Positions 9,970 through 22,163 of a stretch of DNA of 64,000 nucleotides are shown here, in pieces. A program made the translations under genes and the position numbers. Below the pieces are notes generated by a model. It did no database searches and was not told where the DNA came from. It saw nothing but the letters and a program-made list of their open reading frames with translations. Source of the DNA: Gonatopus flavifemur (Eukaryota; Arthropoda; Insecta; Hymenoptera; Dryinidae); assembly GCA_018340375.1 (NCBI GenBank), contig JAFFJZ010000047.1, positions 372,001-436,000 of the forward strand, written 5' to 3'. Every line of letters starts with the position of its first letter. The first letter of the stretch is position 1.

Positions 9970-11243
9970 GCTACTAATACTATTACTAGTACTATTACTA
10001 TATTAACTAAATCCTTAAATTATTAATTACTTACATTTACATCAAATCCAATGAAAATGTTACATGTTTTGTTTGTGTGTAAATTTAGTGTCAATGTAAA
10101 TGCTGTGGGAAGTCAGTGGTATTTTGGTATTTCACCATAAAAACCCTGTGTATTTGTGAATTTTTTCCACCAATATCTTTTAGTTTCTCCGTAGCAGAAA
10201 ATGGGTGTGGATTCGGTAAAAATTCAGTGCGACTGTACTTCAACGGAGAATATTCAGAGTGGTTGCTTGGTTTAAAACGGGTAAAATTGGTTTTTGGTGT
10301 AATCATAGTGTCAATTATGGTGTGAAAAATTTCAAAATACACCAGAAATTCATGGTGTTGAATTGGTGTATTTGATTCTATTTGGGAACTCGTTTTTATT
10401 GAAGTATCTTGTCTTATTTTTCAGTATCCCTGACCAAAACAAGCAAAAAGGGCTTAGCTCTGAAGCAACAAATCATCGAGGATATTAAAAATTGCGTAGA
10501 AAAATATAACAGAATATTTCTTATAGCAGTACAAAATATGCGAAACGATAAACTCAAAGAATTGAGATCTGAATGGCAGGGTAGTAGATTTTTCTTCGGT
10601 AAAAATAAAGTGATTGCATTAGCTTTAGGAAAATCCTCGGAGAACGAAATAGCTAGAGGATTACATGAATTGGCTAATGCTCTACAGGGTCAATGTGGTT
10701 TATTTTTTACTAATAAATCTAAAACAGAGGTATATTTGGTTTATATGTATTCATCAGTACTTCTGATCAGATTTGTATTTCTTCTTATTTTGTCAGGTAT
10801 TGAATTGGATGCACATGTATGAAGAAATTGATTATGCTAGATCAGGTTTTATAGTTGATGAAACAGTAATATTACCAGAAGGACCTATGCCTAATTTCCC
10901 ACACAGTATAGAACCTCATTTGAGACAATTAGGGATGCCTACTGCTTTGAAAAAAGGCATTGTAACATTGGTTAAAGAATTTCAAGTGTGTAAGAAGGGA
11001 CAATCACTCACCCAGGAACAAGCGAGAATTTTGGTAAGATTTATTAAATTCATTCATTAATTTGATTGATATTCATTTGAATTTGATTTTTCATTTCAGA
11101 AGTTAATCGAGCGTCCTTTAGCAGCTTTTAAAATAATTCCCTTAGGTATATATTCTAAGACACATGGATACAAACCGCTTGTTTGTTTCAAAACAAAAGG
11201 AAAAGACAATAAAATGGAAATTGAAATTGTTGAAGATACGTAA
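9067..11243 (+). CDS. MRTO4: mRNA turnover protein 4 homologue (ribosome assembly factor Mrt4), 4 exons
   Basis: A nucleolar/nuclear factor that resembles ribosomal stalk protein P0 (uL10) and holds its site on pre-60S subunits until P0 replaces it (family knowledge). Exons seen: 9067-9094, 10425-10729, 10797-11033, 11100-11243; junction phases 1, 0, 0 give 237 aa. The N-terminus MPKSKRDKK-I-SLTKTSKKG is split by intron 1 and is the family hallmark. Then follow NMRNDKLKELR, FFGKNKV, LFTNKSKTEV, DYARSGF, PHSIEPHLRQLGMPTALKKG and LTQEQARILKL. Length is close to other animal Mrt4 proteins, but the usual long acidic tail is missing. The stop TAA overlaps a possible GTAAGA donor; splicing to CCAG at about 11335-11338 would swap only the last residues. 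Intron 1 is 1.33 kb and carries a large trinucleotide repeat. This is the only clear host housekeeping gene here. Confidence 0.93.
9866..9999 (+). repeat. (CTA)n microsatellite in Mrt4 intron 1
   Basis: About 40 CTA units with a short CAACAA interruption near 9920 and imperfect units at the 3' end. It yields a spurious poly-Leu frame. Confidence 0.95.
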
Positions 11244-11767
11244 GATATTTATTATATATTTTTAAAAATATTTTATATTGTAAGATGAGACATATTCAAT
11301 GTAAATATATAATACACAATTACTTTTTAATTTCCAGTCTTTTCATTTAGATAATTAAACTATTCAATTCCTGACATATTCTCATAAACAAATTTTCTCT
11401 GAATCTCAAAATTCTAGAGTTCATAGATAGAATTGCAGCAGGTTTGGCCCGAAAAAACCCGACCCGGTTCTACCCACTGGGTTTTTTCAGATAAAACCCA
11501 CTTGCCAAAACCTGAAAAAACCCAATCAAAGAAGAGAATTATGGATGGATGGGTTGGAGAACAATAAAATTAAATTTCATGAATACAATTGAAATTTTTT
11601 TTCGATGTATAATATAATAAGTGTTCCTACATAATGAATATTTTCATTTCACAATTCATTTTGATCAATAGGAGTATTATGACGTTTGTATAATTGGACC
11701 AATTTTGATCAATAGGAGTATTATGACGTTTGTATAATTGGACCTTTTTCCACGTCTAATCTGTTCC
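11244..11767. repeat. Mrt4 3' flank with hAT-like end and a 44-bp tandem duplication
   Basis: 11430-11530 carries GGTTTGGCCCGAAAAAACCC and inverted CCCACTGGGTTTTTT words typical of a hAT terminal region. This is probably the 3' end of the transposase remnant just to the right. 11659-11702 and 11703-11746 are an exact head-to-tail 44-bp repeat (TTTTGATCAATAGGAGTATT...). No further gene. Confidence 0.5.
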
Positions 11768-12471
11768 TTACATTGGACTATACGTGTCCAAATGTTGAGA
11801 AAACTCGTTCCAATCCTGCTGAACTAGATGGAATACTCGATAATTGGTGACAAAATTCATAAAATCCGATTGGGAATTCATCCGTAGAATCATCAATTTC
11901 CACCATTTATTAGGATCATTTTTATATAACTCTTCAACTTCTGCACGGAACATTGAAACAGGATATAAATTTTCATCGTGGATTTTGAATGCTATCATTG
12001 CCCCCAAAAAGTCCGGTTCATGTTCCATCCTCTAACGTTCAGCTATTTTTTCTTGTTCCTGATTAAGTTGTACGTTTTTTACAAAGAGTTTCGTCAAATA
12101 TGCAATGTAAAAAACGGTTTTATGGCTTCATCTGTTCGTTTTCCTATAGCTGTTGTATATTCTACTGAGTTCTCACTAGACAGCAATTCAGACCATACTT
12201 CAACAGTTGTCGATAGATTAGCTGATTCAAATTGCAATTTATCTAAAACTTTAGCAACTTTTTTTAATTGTTTGAGGTGATTTATAGCTCCTGTATATAT
12301 GCCAACGTTGTTTAATATTCGAATTATTTTAGGATCTGCATTTTTATATTCAATTTGAATATCAGAGTATAAGTGGAAATTTTTAATGAACGTTTCGAGA
12401 CAATCATTTTGAGAGTTCCATCTTGTGTCATTTGGCAACTGCGGCATCAAGCCCCCTGTTTTTTTGAGCAA
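11768..12471 (-). pseudogene. hAT-family transposase remnant (C-terminal half)
   Basis: Two minus-strand blocks in different frames. 12094-12471 contains LPNDTRWNSQNDCLETFIKN and a long helical IINHLKQLKKVAKVLDKLQ-like region, typical of hAT RNase-H-fold transposases with their DTRW(N) motif. 11768-12028 continues with DFLGAMIAFKIHDE...WWKL...F...YRVFHLVQQ. At least one frameshift and a stop separate them near 12030-12094. hAT transposases cut and paste DNA using a DDE site; the N-terminal BED finger and first catalytic region are not seen. Inactive. Confidence 0.6.
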
Positions 12472-12734
12472 TCCCTATGAAAATAGAATGGAGTGTAATT
12501 CCAAATCTTCTTGAAAACACATTAGTTGCAATTAATTTGAAACTCTTGAACAGTTGAAAGAAATAGATCGTATTTCATGAACGCATATATGACACTTTTG
12601 GATAAATTTGTTTTTATTTCCATCAAAATTGACACCAATTCATTAATATGGGTAGTGTGTCAGATTTGGTAACGCGATTGACTTATAATAATGTAACTTA
12701 TCATTCCCATAACATATAATGATTGAATTGGTGA

Positions 12735-13262
12735 AAGTGCTCAAGAAATGGAGAAAAAATTTAAAAGAAATCATCCTTCTATTGAGCAACGAGTGTGTAT
12801 TTCAACCTTCAACGTTTCGATCAGCTGCTGATCATTTTCAAGGCAGTGTCATTGTAGAGATGACAATTGGCAGTAATCGCGTTTCCCTGTAGTCATATTG
12901 GAAAGGGTAGAGGAATTATAAATTGGTGAAAGTGCTCAAGAAATGGAGAACCTTGCTTTGACTGCAATGACACTGCCTTGAAAATGATCAGCAGCTGATC
13001 GAAACGTTGGATGTTGGAATACACACTCGTTGCTCAATAGAATAGAAGGATGACTTCTTTTAAATTTTTTCTCCATTTTTTGAGCACTTCCAACAATTTA
13101 TAATTTTTCTACCTTTTTCAATATGACTACGGGGAAACGCGATTACTGCCCAGTGTCATCTCTACGATGTCACTACCTTAAAAATGATCAGCAGCTGATC
13201 GAAACGTTGGAGGTTGAAATACACTCGTTGCTCAATAGAAGGATGACTTCTTTTAAATATAA
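12735..13262. repeat. Inverted and direct copies of a GATCAGCAGCTGATCGAAACG repeat
   Basis: Left arm (12735-12925) contains GAGAAAAAATTTAAAAGAAA...AACGTTTCGATCAGCTGCTG. The inverse recurs twice at about 12975-13090 and 13160-13258 (GATCAGCAGCTGATCGAAAC...TTGCTCAATAG...). The outer arms pair with one another. The parent transposon is not identifiable. Confidence 0.55.
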
Positions 13263-14997
13263 TGATTGATTCCAACAATAGATCCTATTCTCTAAATCGA
13301 AATCAGTAAAAAATACTGATTCGTCAGTGCTCAATCTTCCATCAGTGCAAGTCACTGGTACGATCAATGCATATACACTGACGAAATAAGTGAAATTTCA
13401 CTGATAGAGTTCTAATGAATCAGTACTGTTCAAAGTAGTAGAGTAGAGTATTTCTAGGGATGCACCGGATATCCGGCCCTGATCCGGTATCCGGCCTCAT
13501 TTTCCGATCCGGCCGGATCGCCGGATCGGACACATATCCGGCCGGATACTGAATAAAATTTCTATAAAATTCATATTATCCCAGAGGATAAATCTCTTGT
13601 TTAATATTATTGAAATATTGTTCAAATGATATTCATTGGAACGTTTCTGTTTTCCCTAATCAAAGAAATCTGTTGAATCTTGCCATATCTGATTGAATCT
13701 TGTACAGGGAGTAAAAAAGTCGGTGTCTGTTCCAACGGGCAGATTTTTGCAATTTTGTTGTAGTTCGCAGTATTGTAACCCCTCTGATGCATGATAAAAA
13801 AAACATCAGAACTCGTTATCCACTCAATCAATGAGAGCAATGTTTCAAAATTTTGAAAATAATGACAGAATACCAAAAATCTACCGTTGGAACCAACACG
13901 GACTTTCTTCACTCACTGTACAATGATCTGGTTATAGCCGATTTGAAAAGTTTCAATTAGATTTAGTGAGATTTAGTGCACGGAGAAAATATAATAGCGA
14001 TTACTTTATTGGGCACGAACGGCCCGTGTTGAAAAAAATCATGAGTTCGCTTTTGTTTTGGATGCCACGGTATGCGTCAATAATACATCCATTATGTTTG
14101 AGCGAAATGGTTTCTCATAATGCATCCATGATACCATAAATGTAACACCATTATTGGCTCTTGTTTCAAATGCCACATCGCGCATCGATATTTCATCAAT
14201 GATTGAGGAACATAATGCTCGCATAGATTGTGCCCAATAATGGTGTTTGATACAGAAACACCTTGGTACCATCATGCCAAGATTTTTTTTCTTTGCCATG
14301 GGTTCATTATGGTACCATGATGAGCATATTTTTCTTATCTGGGAATATACTATCCTGAGGCAATACATTTGATTAATGTGAATACAGTAATCAATGGTGT
14401 GGGACTTTTTTTTCATGACTTGAGTCATTCATGTCGAATTATTGATGGCCAATGTTACGGGCTATTTCAGAGGAAAATTTGTTGAATCTTGTTAAATCTT
14501 ATCGGAACCTGCACAGTGTGCTTCCAAATTCTATTCGATTTATTTTGACTGAATTATTTTAACCAGGGTTTGAAAATTATTAGAGTTTAGCTTCATTTTA
14601 TTATTGAAAATTTCTATATTTCGGAAGAATACAAATTAAAAGTTATTACCCCATTCATTTTTCAAAGTTCTTCATCATAAATAATAATATTTCGACGTTA
14701 TCAGGTAGCATTCGGTTCCGTAAGTCAATGTATACATTACCTGGTGTACTATGCGTATTCAGGTACTCCCTTGCCGTATATCATGTACGCTCATCATTCA
14801 AAGTTGAATATCTCGAAAACTAAGCTGCGTTGGGATGAAAATGGTTTTTCACAAAAGTGCCTAAGGTACACGTACACGTGCGATTCTTTGGAAATCAGCT
14901 CGAAACTCTTGCGACTCGTAAAGTATATTACTGTAGAAGGTAGCTCTTCAGAGGTAGCATTTGGCCTCCTGTTATTTCGATAAATGCAATCCGGCAG

Positions 14998-15138
14998 CCC
15001 TGCTTAAAGTGTCATATAGAATCGTATAGAATATCATAAAATATGATTCAAAAACATGATAGAAACTGTGAATCTTATCATGTTTTTGAATCATAATCTA
15101 TGATATTCTATACGATTCTATATGACACTTTAAGCAGG
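14998..15138. repeat. Fold-back MITE, CCCTGCTTAAAGTGTCATAT arms
   Basis: CCCTGCTTAAAGTGTCATAT and ATATGACACTTTAAGCAGGG are exact inverses. About 65-bp arms around a short centre; inserted in the hAT element. Confidence 0.8.
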
Positions 15139-15593
15139 GAGGGCATCAATTGCCCGACTGCTCATTTGTCCGAATATTCATTTACCGGAAAATTTCAAGT
15201 TTGATGCACATTTTCAGTGCAACAATTATCCCCCCCCCCTTTTGCTTAACTTGAGAATTGGAAAGAGATGTTTGATAGAATTTGGGCAAACGGAGTTTGA
15301 GCAAATGAATGTTCGGGTCAATGCACAATCGAGGAATTGATGCCTTACTCGTGATAAAAAATTCCGGGGGTTCGAGATGGTATAGTCTTTCATAGTATTC
15401 CCTAGATACAACACGAGGTCTAACCAGGTTCTTCAATAATACATTGTATTCATTATGAGCTCTTCTACAATTCTTGTGCTGTCTGGGTCTATAATATCGA
15501 AACTAGGACAGCAGCGTTAGGATCACTATAAATTAACTGTCATGTATGAATTTGTTAGGAATGATTGGAAAGAATGAAAGAACTAAACGAATT

Positions 15594-15930
15594 ATCCCGT
15601 ACAGCACAACCACCGATCCTCCACCTAGGACCTCGGTGGACTGGAGGTGGAGAATTGGTGGAGAAATGGGAGCCGTGGAAATAAGAAATGTCCGCCCCCT
15701 GTATTTTCGATATAATTCTTATTGGTGCATTTACGTAACCAAATCTGAATGTATGAATTCACGAATTTAGGTTTCACTGAAAATACAGGGGGCGGACATT
15801 TCTCCGTCGCCTCAACGGAGACTCTCCCTTATTTCTCCCTTATTTCCACGGCTCCCATTTCCCCACCAATTCTCCACCTCTGGTCCACCGAAGTCTTAGG
15901 TGGAGGATCGGTGGTTGTGCTGTACGGGAT
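15594..15930. repeat. Fold-back element, ATCCCGTACAGCACAACCAC arms
   Basis: Left ATCCCGTACAGCACAACCAC and right GTGGTTGTGCTGTACGGGAT are exact inverses. Arms of about 110 bp continue through TCCACCTC and GGGAGCCGTGGAAATAAG. Inserted in the hAT element. Confidence 0.8.
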
Positions 15931-16455
15931 GATCCATAACTATACGAGTTATATCCAATCCTTCATTACGAATAAGAACTGATTGATAAGAATTATGACT
16001 TGGTCTGAGTATAGGAAATTAGTATTTTCAGAGAAACGAGATTGTTGATATAAATTCCAAATTTTCTTTAATTTTTCTTAATCAATACGAAAAAATGTTC
16101 AATATCCGGCTACTGGATATTTGGCCGGATTATCTGGCAATTGCGATCCAGCCAGATTATCCGGTATCCGGCAACGATCGTAAGGCCGGATATCCGGTGC
16201 ATCCTTAAGTATTTCAAGAGTAGAATTCATATTTTTCAATTTTTCAACTGTTCCCTCTGTATATTATTTGTATCTTACCTACTGTATATATTATTATGTT
16301 ATAATTTTATGTTTATAAATATACAAATTTCATTAGATTTTATTCTATATGTGTTTATGAAATGTTATCATAAATTTTTTTTCGGAATTCATAAGAAGAG
16401 TTTCGACAATTTACGTGAACGAATGTTTTGAGACATACACGTCCCAATATTTAAT

Positions 16456-16671
16456 CCCAGATAACATGTAAGCTTGTCATAAGCCTGTCAGACTTGTCAT
16501 TCGATTGTTTTTGACTTGTTATTGACAACCCTGTCAGTTTAAGGTTGCTGCAATACTGCTGCAAGGGTTTTGTAAGCTTGTACCCTTGTCGTGTGTCAAC
16601 TAGGAGGCTTATGACAACCTCGTCACAAGCTTGCCTGACAACGTTGCAGCAAGGCTAAATTGCTATCTGGG
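16456..16671. repeat. MITE with CCCAGATA/TATCTGGG ends and CTTGTCA-type internal words
   Basis: Starts CCCAGATAACATGTAAGCTT and ends AAATTGCTATCTGGG. The body is mostly words such as AAGCTTGTCA, GCCTGTCA and TTGACTTGT in both orientations. Confidence 0.6.
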
Positions 16672-16679
16672 AATGTTGC

Positions 16680-18940
16680 TGAAATTTGAATCGTTCATTG
16701 AAACGAAGTAATAATCGAATAACGAGATACTCAAATCCTACCTTAGTTCAAGACCCAAAATCCCGCCGCACATTCTTTGAAACAATGTTTTCACTTCAAC
16801 AAGTCGATTTGAGGTGATAAATAACGATAGTTTATCATATTGAGTTAAAAATAACAATAACAAATTGAAAAAATCTGAAAAATTGAATTGAATAATTAAA
16901 GTGATGCAATAAATGAATTAATCCATTTATTATCAAACCTGATAAGCATATCTATTCAGCAACTGAGACTCAGTTCCAATTGAAGTCACACTTCGCAAAA
17001 TAGGGCTTACATCAATTAAAACAAAGTTGTAGTATATGTATACATATGTGGTGACACTTGAATAATGATTGATTCAAGTTGAGTACACCAATTTTCTGGG
17101 ATTACACATATGAAGAAATCATACACATGAATTCGAAATGAAACTATTATAGAGTGTTATAGACTTTTTAAACAGAACCAATTAACTAGTAGAGTTCTCA
17201 TAAAATCATTGAATGGAACGGTATTCATCATGAATTTAATGAAGAAAATATTGCATTGATAACTTACCTTGTTTTTGCGAAGTTTCGAAATTGTTCTTTT
17301 CCACTCTTGCTCATTTTTCCTTCTTTTTCTTCCTCTTTGTGCATTCATAATCGATATGATTAATTAAATGCTTATTTTTTCTGACGTGATTCACAATTCC
17401 ACTCAAATTATATTATACAGTATGCAAGGATGTAATAATGGAAGCTCATCGAAATTGTTTTGAGATGCATAAAGTATTTTCCACTAATAGATATACTTCA
17501 TTCATAAGAACGATCAAACCAAAACAAAACAGAACAAAAACATACGTTGAGGAATCAAGCGAATACCATGTTTCCTACGAATCTTGATGTTCCGCCTGTA
17601 CCGACGCAGAATGATGAAAATTCTCCGTCGCGCGATAAATCGCTGTATCTCATAAACTAATACTTCAATCGATCTGAAATTTTCCAAAAAGTTTGTCCAT
17701 ACACTAATGAACAACTTTGTCACTGGAAGTTTCCTGTAGCTCAAATTTCCTTCACCACTTTTTTAATGCAAAGCACAAGAAACGTCGTTTTCACTTTGAA
17801 TTAAAAATTTATTAATTTTTTGTTGTTTACAAAATTCTTTGACATTGTTGTCTTCGGGGGAGTCTTACGAATCAGAATCCGTAAGATTCATTTTAATACG
17901 TTGAAAAATGACCGAGTTGGAACGAGTTTAATGTTGAAAAACATCAATTTCTAGAGTACAAAAATTTGTAGTTTTTATTTTTTCACTAAAAAACTATGCA
18001 TGATAGAAAAAAATGGTGATAAGAGAGTCGGATTGATTTTTCGTGACCTATCATCCAGTATTTTTTAATTTTCGAAATTTCAACTTTTGATTTTCGTGTG
18101 TGACGGCACGGCGTGGACAATAGTTTTCAGCCTTTTCGAGCGCTAGTCCTCTTATTGCATCCGGGCCTTCAATTGAGGAGAAATTGATTCAAAATTTGAG
18201 GGGTAGTTGGAGGGATATAAAAAAATTCTATGTCCAATATTTCCGATTCAGGGTTAAAAAGACTCGGGTTTTTTCTTCAAAATCCGCCCTACTAGGTCCA
18301 ATCACGTTTCATCGAGTTTTATTGGGCTTTATCGGGGTTCATCAGTTCTAACCAAATTAGACCAATGTTTCTCTAATGATTCTCACTATAATTTACCGAT
18401 TTTTAATCTTCACCGTATGATTTCATTCTGTATATATGATCATATAGAATAATATATAATGATAATATGAAATATCATTTTATATTATTATGAAGACACA
18501 CTGAATACATTAAGAAGTTACTGTTTACATAATCTAGCATTAGGTTTAGAACTCGTGAAATTTACCAGAAATTTACATGCATCCCATGTGGAAGAGAACG
18601 TTCTGACCGATATTAACCCAATGAAATGCGTTCATAGGTTCAATATTGGAAATGATAACAACGGTTTTATATTGTATCAGTCCAATACGCCAGTATTGTT
18701 TCTTCTATACGATACCAATATGAATTGAAACAAATAAATATAACCTTCAAAATTTGGAATCGTTCTAACGCAATTTTGAATAATAATAATACTCGACTTC
18801 CTAAATTTCTTAGGCATTTTATGCATATTTCACTCGAAGAAAAATATCGAAATAATTCGTGACATCAATAACAAATAAAGAATATAATAATGAAATTTTT
18901 TTCAAATGATAATTCAACTATTCGATGTATTCTGTCCTTA
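16680..18940. other. Long AT-rich stretch without a recognised gene
   Basis: I see no recognisable protein, RNA gene or clear repeat ends here apart from the weak exon candidate at 17268-17348. ATAT/TTATA runs occur near 18430-18490. Confidence 0.3.
17268..17348 (-). CDS. Possible first coding exon of an unrecognised gene
   Basis: 27 codons, strongly basic (RGRKRRKNEQEWKRTISKLR), start with ATG at 17348 and end at AAG/GTAAGTT, a strong donor. The W..N/T..K.LR pattern resembles N-termini seen in some insect transposon-like proteins. No partner exon is visible downstream on the minus strand, so this may be an orphan fragment or chance. Confidence 0.2.
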
Positions 18941-18944
18941 GATC

Positions 18945-19262
18945 CCCAGATAGCACAGAAGTCCCCTGACTCGTCAGAATGAATTCACTTCAATGAATTC
19001 ATTAAGAAGACAATTTTATGAATTCATAATGGATTCTTAAAGAATACATTAGAGCCCCGAAGTATTCTTTATGAATTTTCTAAGAACTCATATAGGACTT
19101 CATAAAGTACTAAATTTGAATCTATTAAGGATAACAAATGTATTTCCGTTATGTCAGTTCAGAACGCACTACTGGAGGAATTCTTTTATTAGACCTAAAG
19201 AATTCTTAATGAACTCAATCGATGAACTCTTTATGAGGTCATTTAGATGTCATTACAGGACG
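18945..19262. repeat. MITE with CCCAGATAGCACAGAAG head and GAATTC-type internal words
   Basis: CCCAGATAGCACAGAAGTCC is followed by dense AGAATTC, ATGAATTC, TTCATAA and GAATTCTT words in both orientations. The right end is unclear. Confidence 0.5.
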
Positions 19263-19616
19263 CGATAATTTCAACATTTCAAAAATACTTCAATCTTTTT
19301 TTGAATTTGAACTCATGTACAAAAATAGCTGTTGTTATTATGGTAATTTGCATGCAAATGAATGGCAATGAATCAATGTACACATTATGAAAACAAATGG
19401 TGTAATATTCACTACAGTGTTGGTGAATGATTTTGTTCAAGGCTAAAACGCAAAAGAAAGCTTTTATTCATGAATACTCATGTTGCAATGTTTATTCACT
19501 TTTTATTCAATTTGTAAATGTACAAAATAAAACCATTAATTATTTCACAATAATCTTATAAATTATCTTATTGAGATAAACGAAACTATGAAATTAGCTT
19601 TTACATAAATGTTAAA

Positions 19617-19749
19617 ACAGTCGAACCTCTCTATATGCAACTTCTCTCTGTTCCTTCTCTTTTATTTCTCTTGATAGGAATGAGACGAAAGTTCGATATA
19701 GAGAGAGAATTCGGTCCCGAGCAGTTCGATACAGAGAGGTCTGACTGTA
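19617..19749. repeat. pogo/Tc1-like MITE
   Basis: Ends ACAGTCGAACCTCTCTAT and ATACAGAGAGGTCTGACTGT are imperfect inverses of the CAGTCGAACCTC type found on pogo-like elements. Centre TTCGATATAGAGAGAGAATT. Confidence 0.6.
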
Positions 19750-20066
19750 TTTCTTTTATAGGGATATGATATTTGAAAATCTCAAAAAAAGCTGTTGCAC
19801 TATTTTTTTCTCCAACGGTTAAATTGTGTCATTTTGCATTGTTTATTCGTTTTTCTGGAGGTTTTTATGAACCTTTTGGGACTCCCAATTCATGCCATTT
19901 TATACTCTTTTTGAATTAATTTTTGAATTCTTAATATTCTCTACTCAAGAGAAAGAATACAAACTGAGAGAAACGAAATCATCCTAATGCCAGAAACATC
20001 GGCAAAAACGGAAGGAAAGCAAGGGGAAACTACCTTCCTTGACATGTTTCAATACTTCCCGAGGAA

Positions 20067-21559
20067 ATGAAACCTTTTCCAAAGCTGGAATATTATACTC
20101 GTGAAACAAAAACAAACGAACAAATTAATAAGTACATGATGGCGCTTTCTCGGGTAAAATATTCCGGAGGTAAACTAGTCTCCCGTTCGGATCTCCGGGT
20201 AGAGGATGCTCGAGGAAGCTTCATCAGCAAAGAACGAAAACCGAAGAAATATAGGATAGGGAAAAGAAACAACATTCTTCGAGTCGGAGCGTGGAATGTT
20301 AGATCACTGAGGCAAGCGGGAAAATTAGAAAATTTGAAATTAGAAATGAACAGGTTGAATATAGACGTAATGGGGATTAGCGAAATGAGATGGCCGCAAG
20401 AAGGCGATTTCTGGAGTGGGGATTATAGAATAATTCATACAGGATCAAAGAACGGTCAAGCAGGTGTAGGAATTGTAACGCATAAAAGAGTAGGAAATAG
20501 AATAGAAAATCCTTTGCAACATAATGAACGTGTGATGATGGTTAGAATCAGAACAAAACCGGTAGACACAGTCATAGTCCAAGTATACATGCCCATATCT
20601 GCATATTCGGAGGAAGATATTGAAAAAACGTACGAAGAAATAGAAGAAGTGATAGAATATGTGACGGGAGAAGAGAATTTGATAGTGATGGGGGATTGGA
20701 ATGCGGTAGTAGGACAAGGAAAAGAGGGCAACATTATAGGAGATTTCGCGTTAGGGAGGAGGAACGATAGAGGACAACCTTTAGTCGAATTTTGTGAAAA
20801 TCATAAGATGGTTATCACAAACACTTTATTCGAAAATCATCCAAGAAGAATCTACACTTGGAAAATGCCAGGAGATATAGCAAGATACCAAATTGATTAC
20901 ATATTAGTGAAACAAAGATTTAGAAACCAAGTGAAAAACTGTAAAACTTATCCCGGTGCAGATATGGATAGTGATCATAATATGTTGATGATGAAATGTT
21001 CTCTGAAATTCGAATCTCTGAAGAAGAAAAGGAAAATGCAGAAAAGATGGAATTTGAAGAACCTCAAGCAAAAACAAACACATGAGGCATTCGAGAAAAT
21101 GTTGGATGAAAAATTGGGAGATCAAAAAGAGAAAAACTTTGGAATAGAGAGGAGATGAACAAAGATGAAGTGGGATATGGGAGAATGTGCGGATAAGATT
21201 TTGAAGGATAATGGGGTAGAACCTAAAAACCCATGGATAACGGGAGGAATTTTAGAATTGATAAATGAAAGAAGAAAATACAAGAAGAGTGATAGCCAAG
21301 AAGGCCAGCAACGATACAAATCATTGAGAAATAAAATAATAAGAGAATCAAGGGAAGCAAAAGAACAGTGGTTAGGAGGGGAATGTCAGGAAATATAAAT
21401 AAGATTGCATTTAGGAAAAATAGATGAAGCATATAGGATTATTGAAAGATTTTTCGGACAAATGGAATTTAGAAGCAATAAGATTAGAAACTCTCAAGGA
21501 CGACAATTGATAAAAACGGAAGAGAAAAAAGAACAGTGGATCAATCATTTGGAAGACTC
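20067..21559 (+). pseudogene. RTE/BovB-like LINE: APE endonuclease and linker, RT missing
   Basis: First block 20067-21158 (363 codons). A basic N-terminal region precedes an APE-type endonuclease from about residue 75, with WNVRSL (Asn), SEMRW (catalytic Glu), QVYMP, GDWNA (Asp/Asn), RIYTW, QIDYILV (Asp) and SDHN (Asp-His). This domain nicks target DNA for target-primed reverse transcription. It is the kind often labelled craniofacial-development-protein-2-like, that is, RTE endonuclease. The same frame continues past TGA at 21156-21158 and TAA at 21396-21398 with a KIL...WWI-like/KEQWINHLE linker that normally leads into reverse transcriptase. It then stops at a junction with mariner sequence near 21560. 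Two stops and loss of RT make it dead. Confidence 0.85.
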
Positions 21560-22163
21560 TACACACGGAACAGGATGTGGCTTCAACATGATGGGGCACC
21601 TCCTCATAACGCTGCAATTGTCAGAAATTTCTTAAACGCATCTTACCCACACAGATGGATCGGTCGCGGTGGATACATTGCCTGGCCGGCTAGGTCTCCG
21701 AATCTCACCCCTCTGGATTCTTACTTATGGGGTTTCATCAAAGATGTAGTTTATGGAAGACCACCAACGACCAGAGATGACATGAAACGCCGAATACGAA
21801 CTGTCTGCCGAACAATTCCACGTCATGTGCTTTTGTCGTTAGAACCACATTTTCAGAGCCGAATTAGGTTATGCCAACAGGTCAACGGTGCAAATATCGC
21901 ACATTTGATACGGTGAATTTTCATACATATTGCAGAGCGGTTGTCGTGGAAAATTACATACCTCTACAGTCCAGACAATCGGCCCTTTTCAGGGCCGAAA
22001 GATGTGCAAAATCCGATCGCTCAACCTCCTTGTGGTGCACACTGGGAAACTCTAATGGCGACGGTAATCCTCAGAAGCTGGACAAAAAACACTGGAGAGT
22101 TGAATGTCATTTTACACAGAAAGCAATACGAGTGTTTCATAAAACTCATTCTTTATCGATTAG
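21560..22163 (+). pseudogene. Mariner (DD41D-type) transposase, C-terminal half; 5' side of split element
   Basis: Open to 21916. It starts mid-protein at MWLQHDGAPPH (second catalytic Asp) and runs to RSPNLTPLDSYLWG (third Asp), with 41 residues between the two Asp. DD41D spacing marks the rosa-like mariner group. It continues with a GFIKDVVY...TRDDMKRRI helical C-terminus and stop. The N-terminal DNA-binding region and first catalytic Asp are missing at the LINE junction. The 3' non-coding part is interrupted by the gypsy element and resumes at 57529. Confidence 0.75.
22160..22163. other. TTAG target-site duplication, left side of gypsy element
   Basis: TTAG immediately precedes the TGTGACTATA LTR start; the partner TTAG is at 57525-57528. 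Confidence 0.85.

Larger units (their letters stand above)
13455..16207. mobile_element. Non-autonomous hAT element with 8-bp target duplication
   Basis: Perfect 8-bp duplication AGTATTTC at 13447-13454 and 16208-16215 flanks inverted ends TAGGGATGCACCGGATATCC / GGATATCCGGTGCATCCTTA. CCGGAT-type words are concentrated within about 110 bp of each end. Eight-base duplications and GGATGCAC-type ends mark hAT elements. No hAT transposase is seen inside; the longest frames (13622-13912 and 14039-14428, minus) match nothing I recognise. Two other fold-back elements are inserted. Confidence 0.8.

Noticed and set aside
9791..10006. 71-codon Leu-rich frame
   Set aside because: It is the translation of the (CTA)n microsatellite in Mrt4 intron 1.
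14039..14428. 129-codon minus-strand frame inside the hAT element
   Set aside because: No recognisable domain; overlaps short inverted words and lies in a non-autonomous element.
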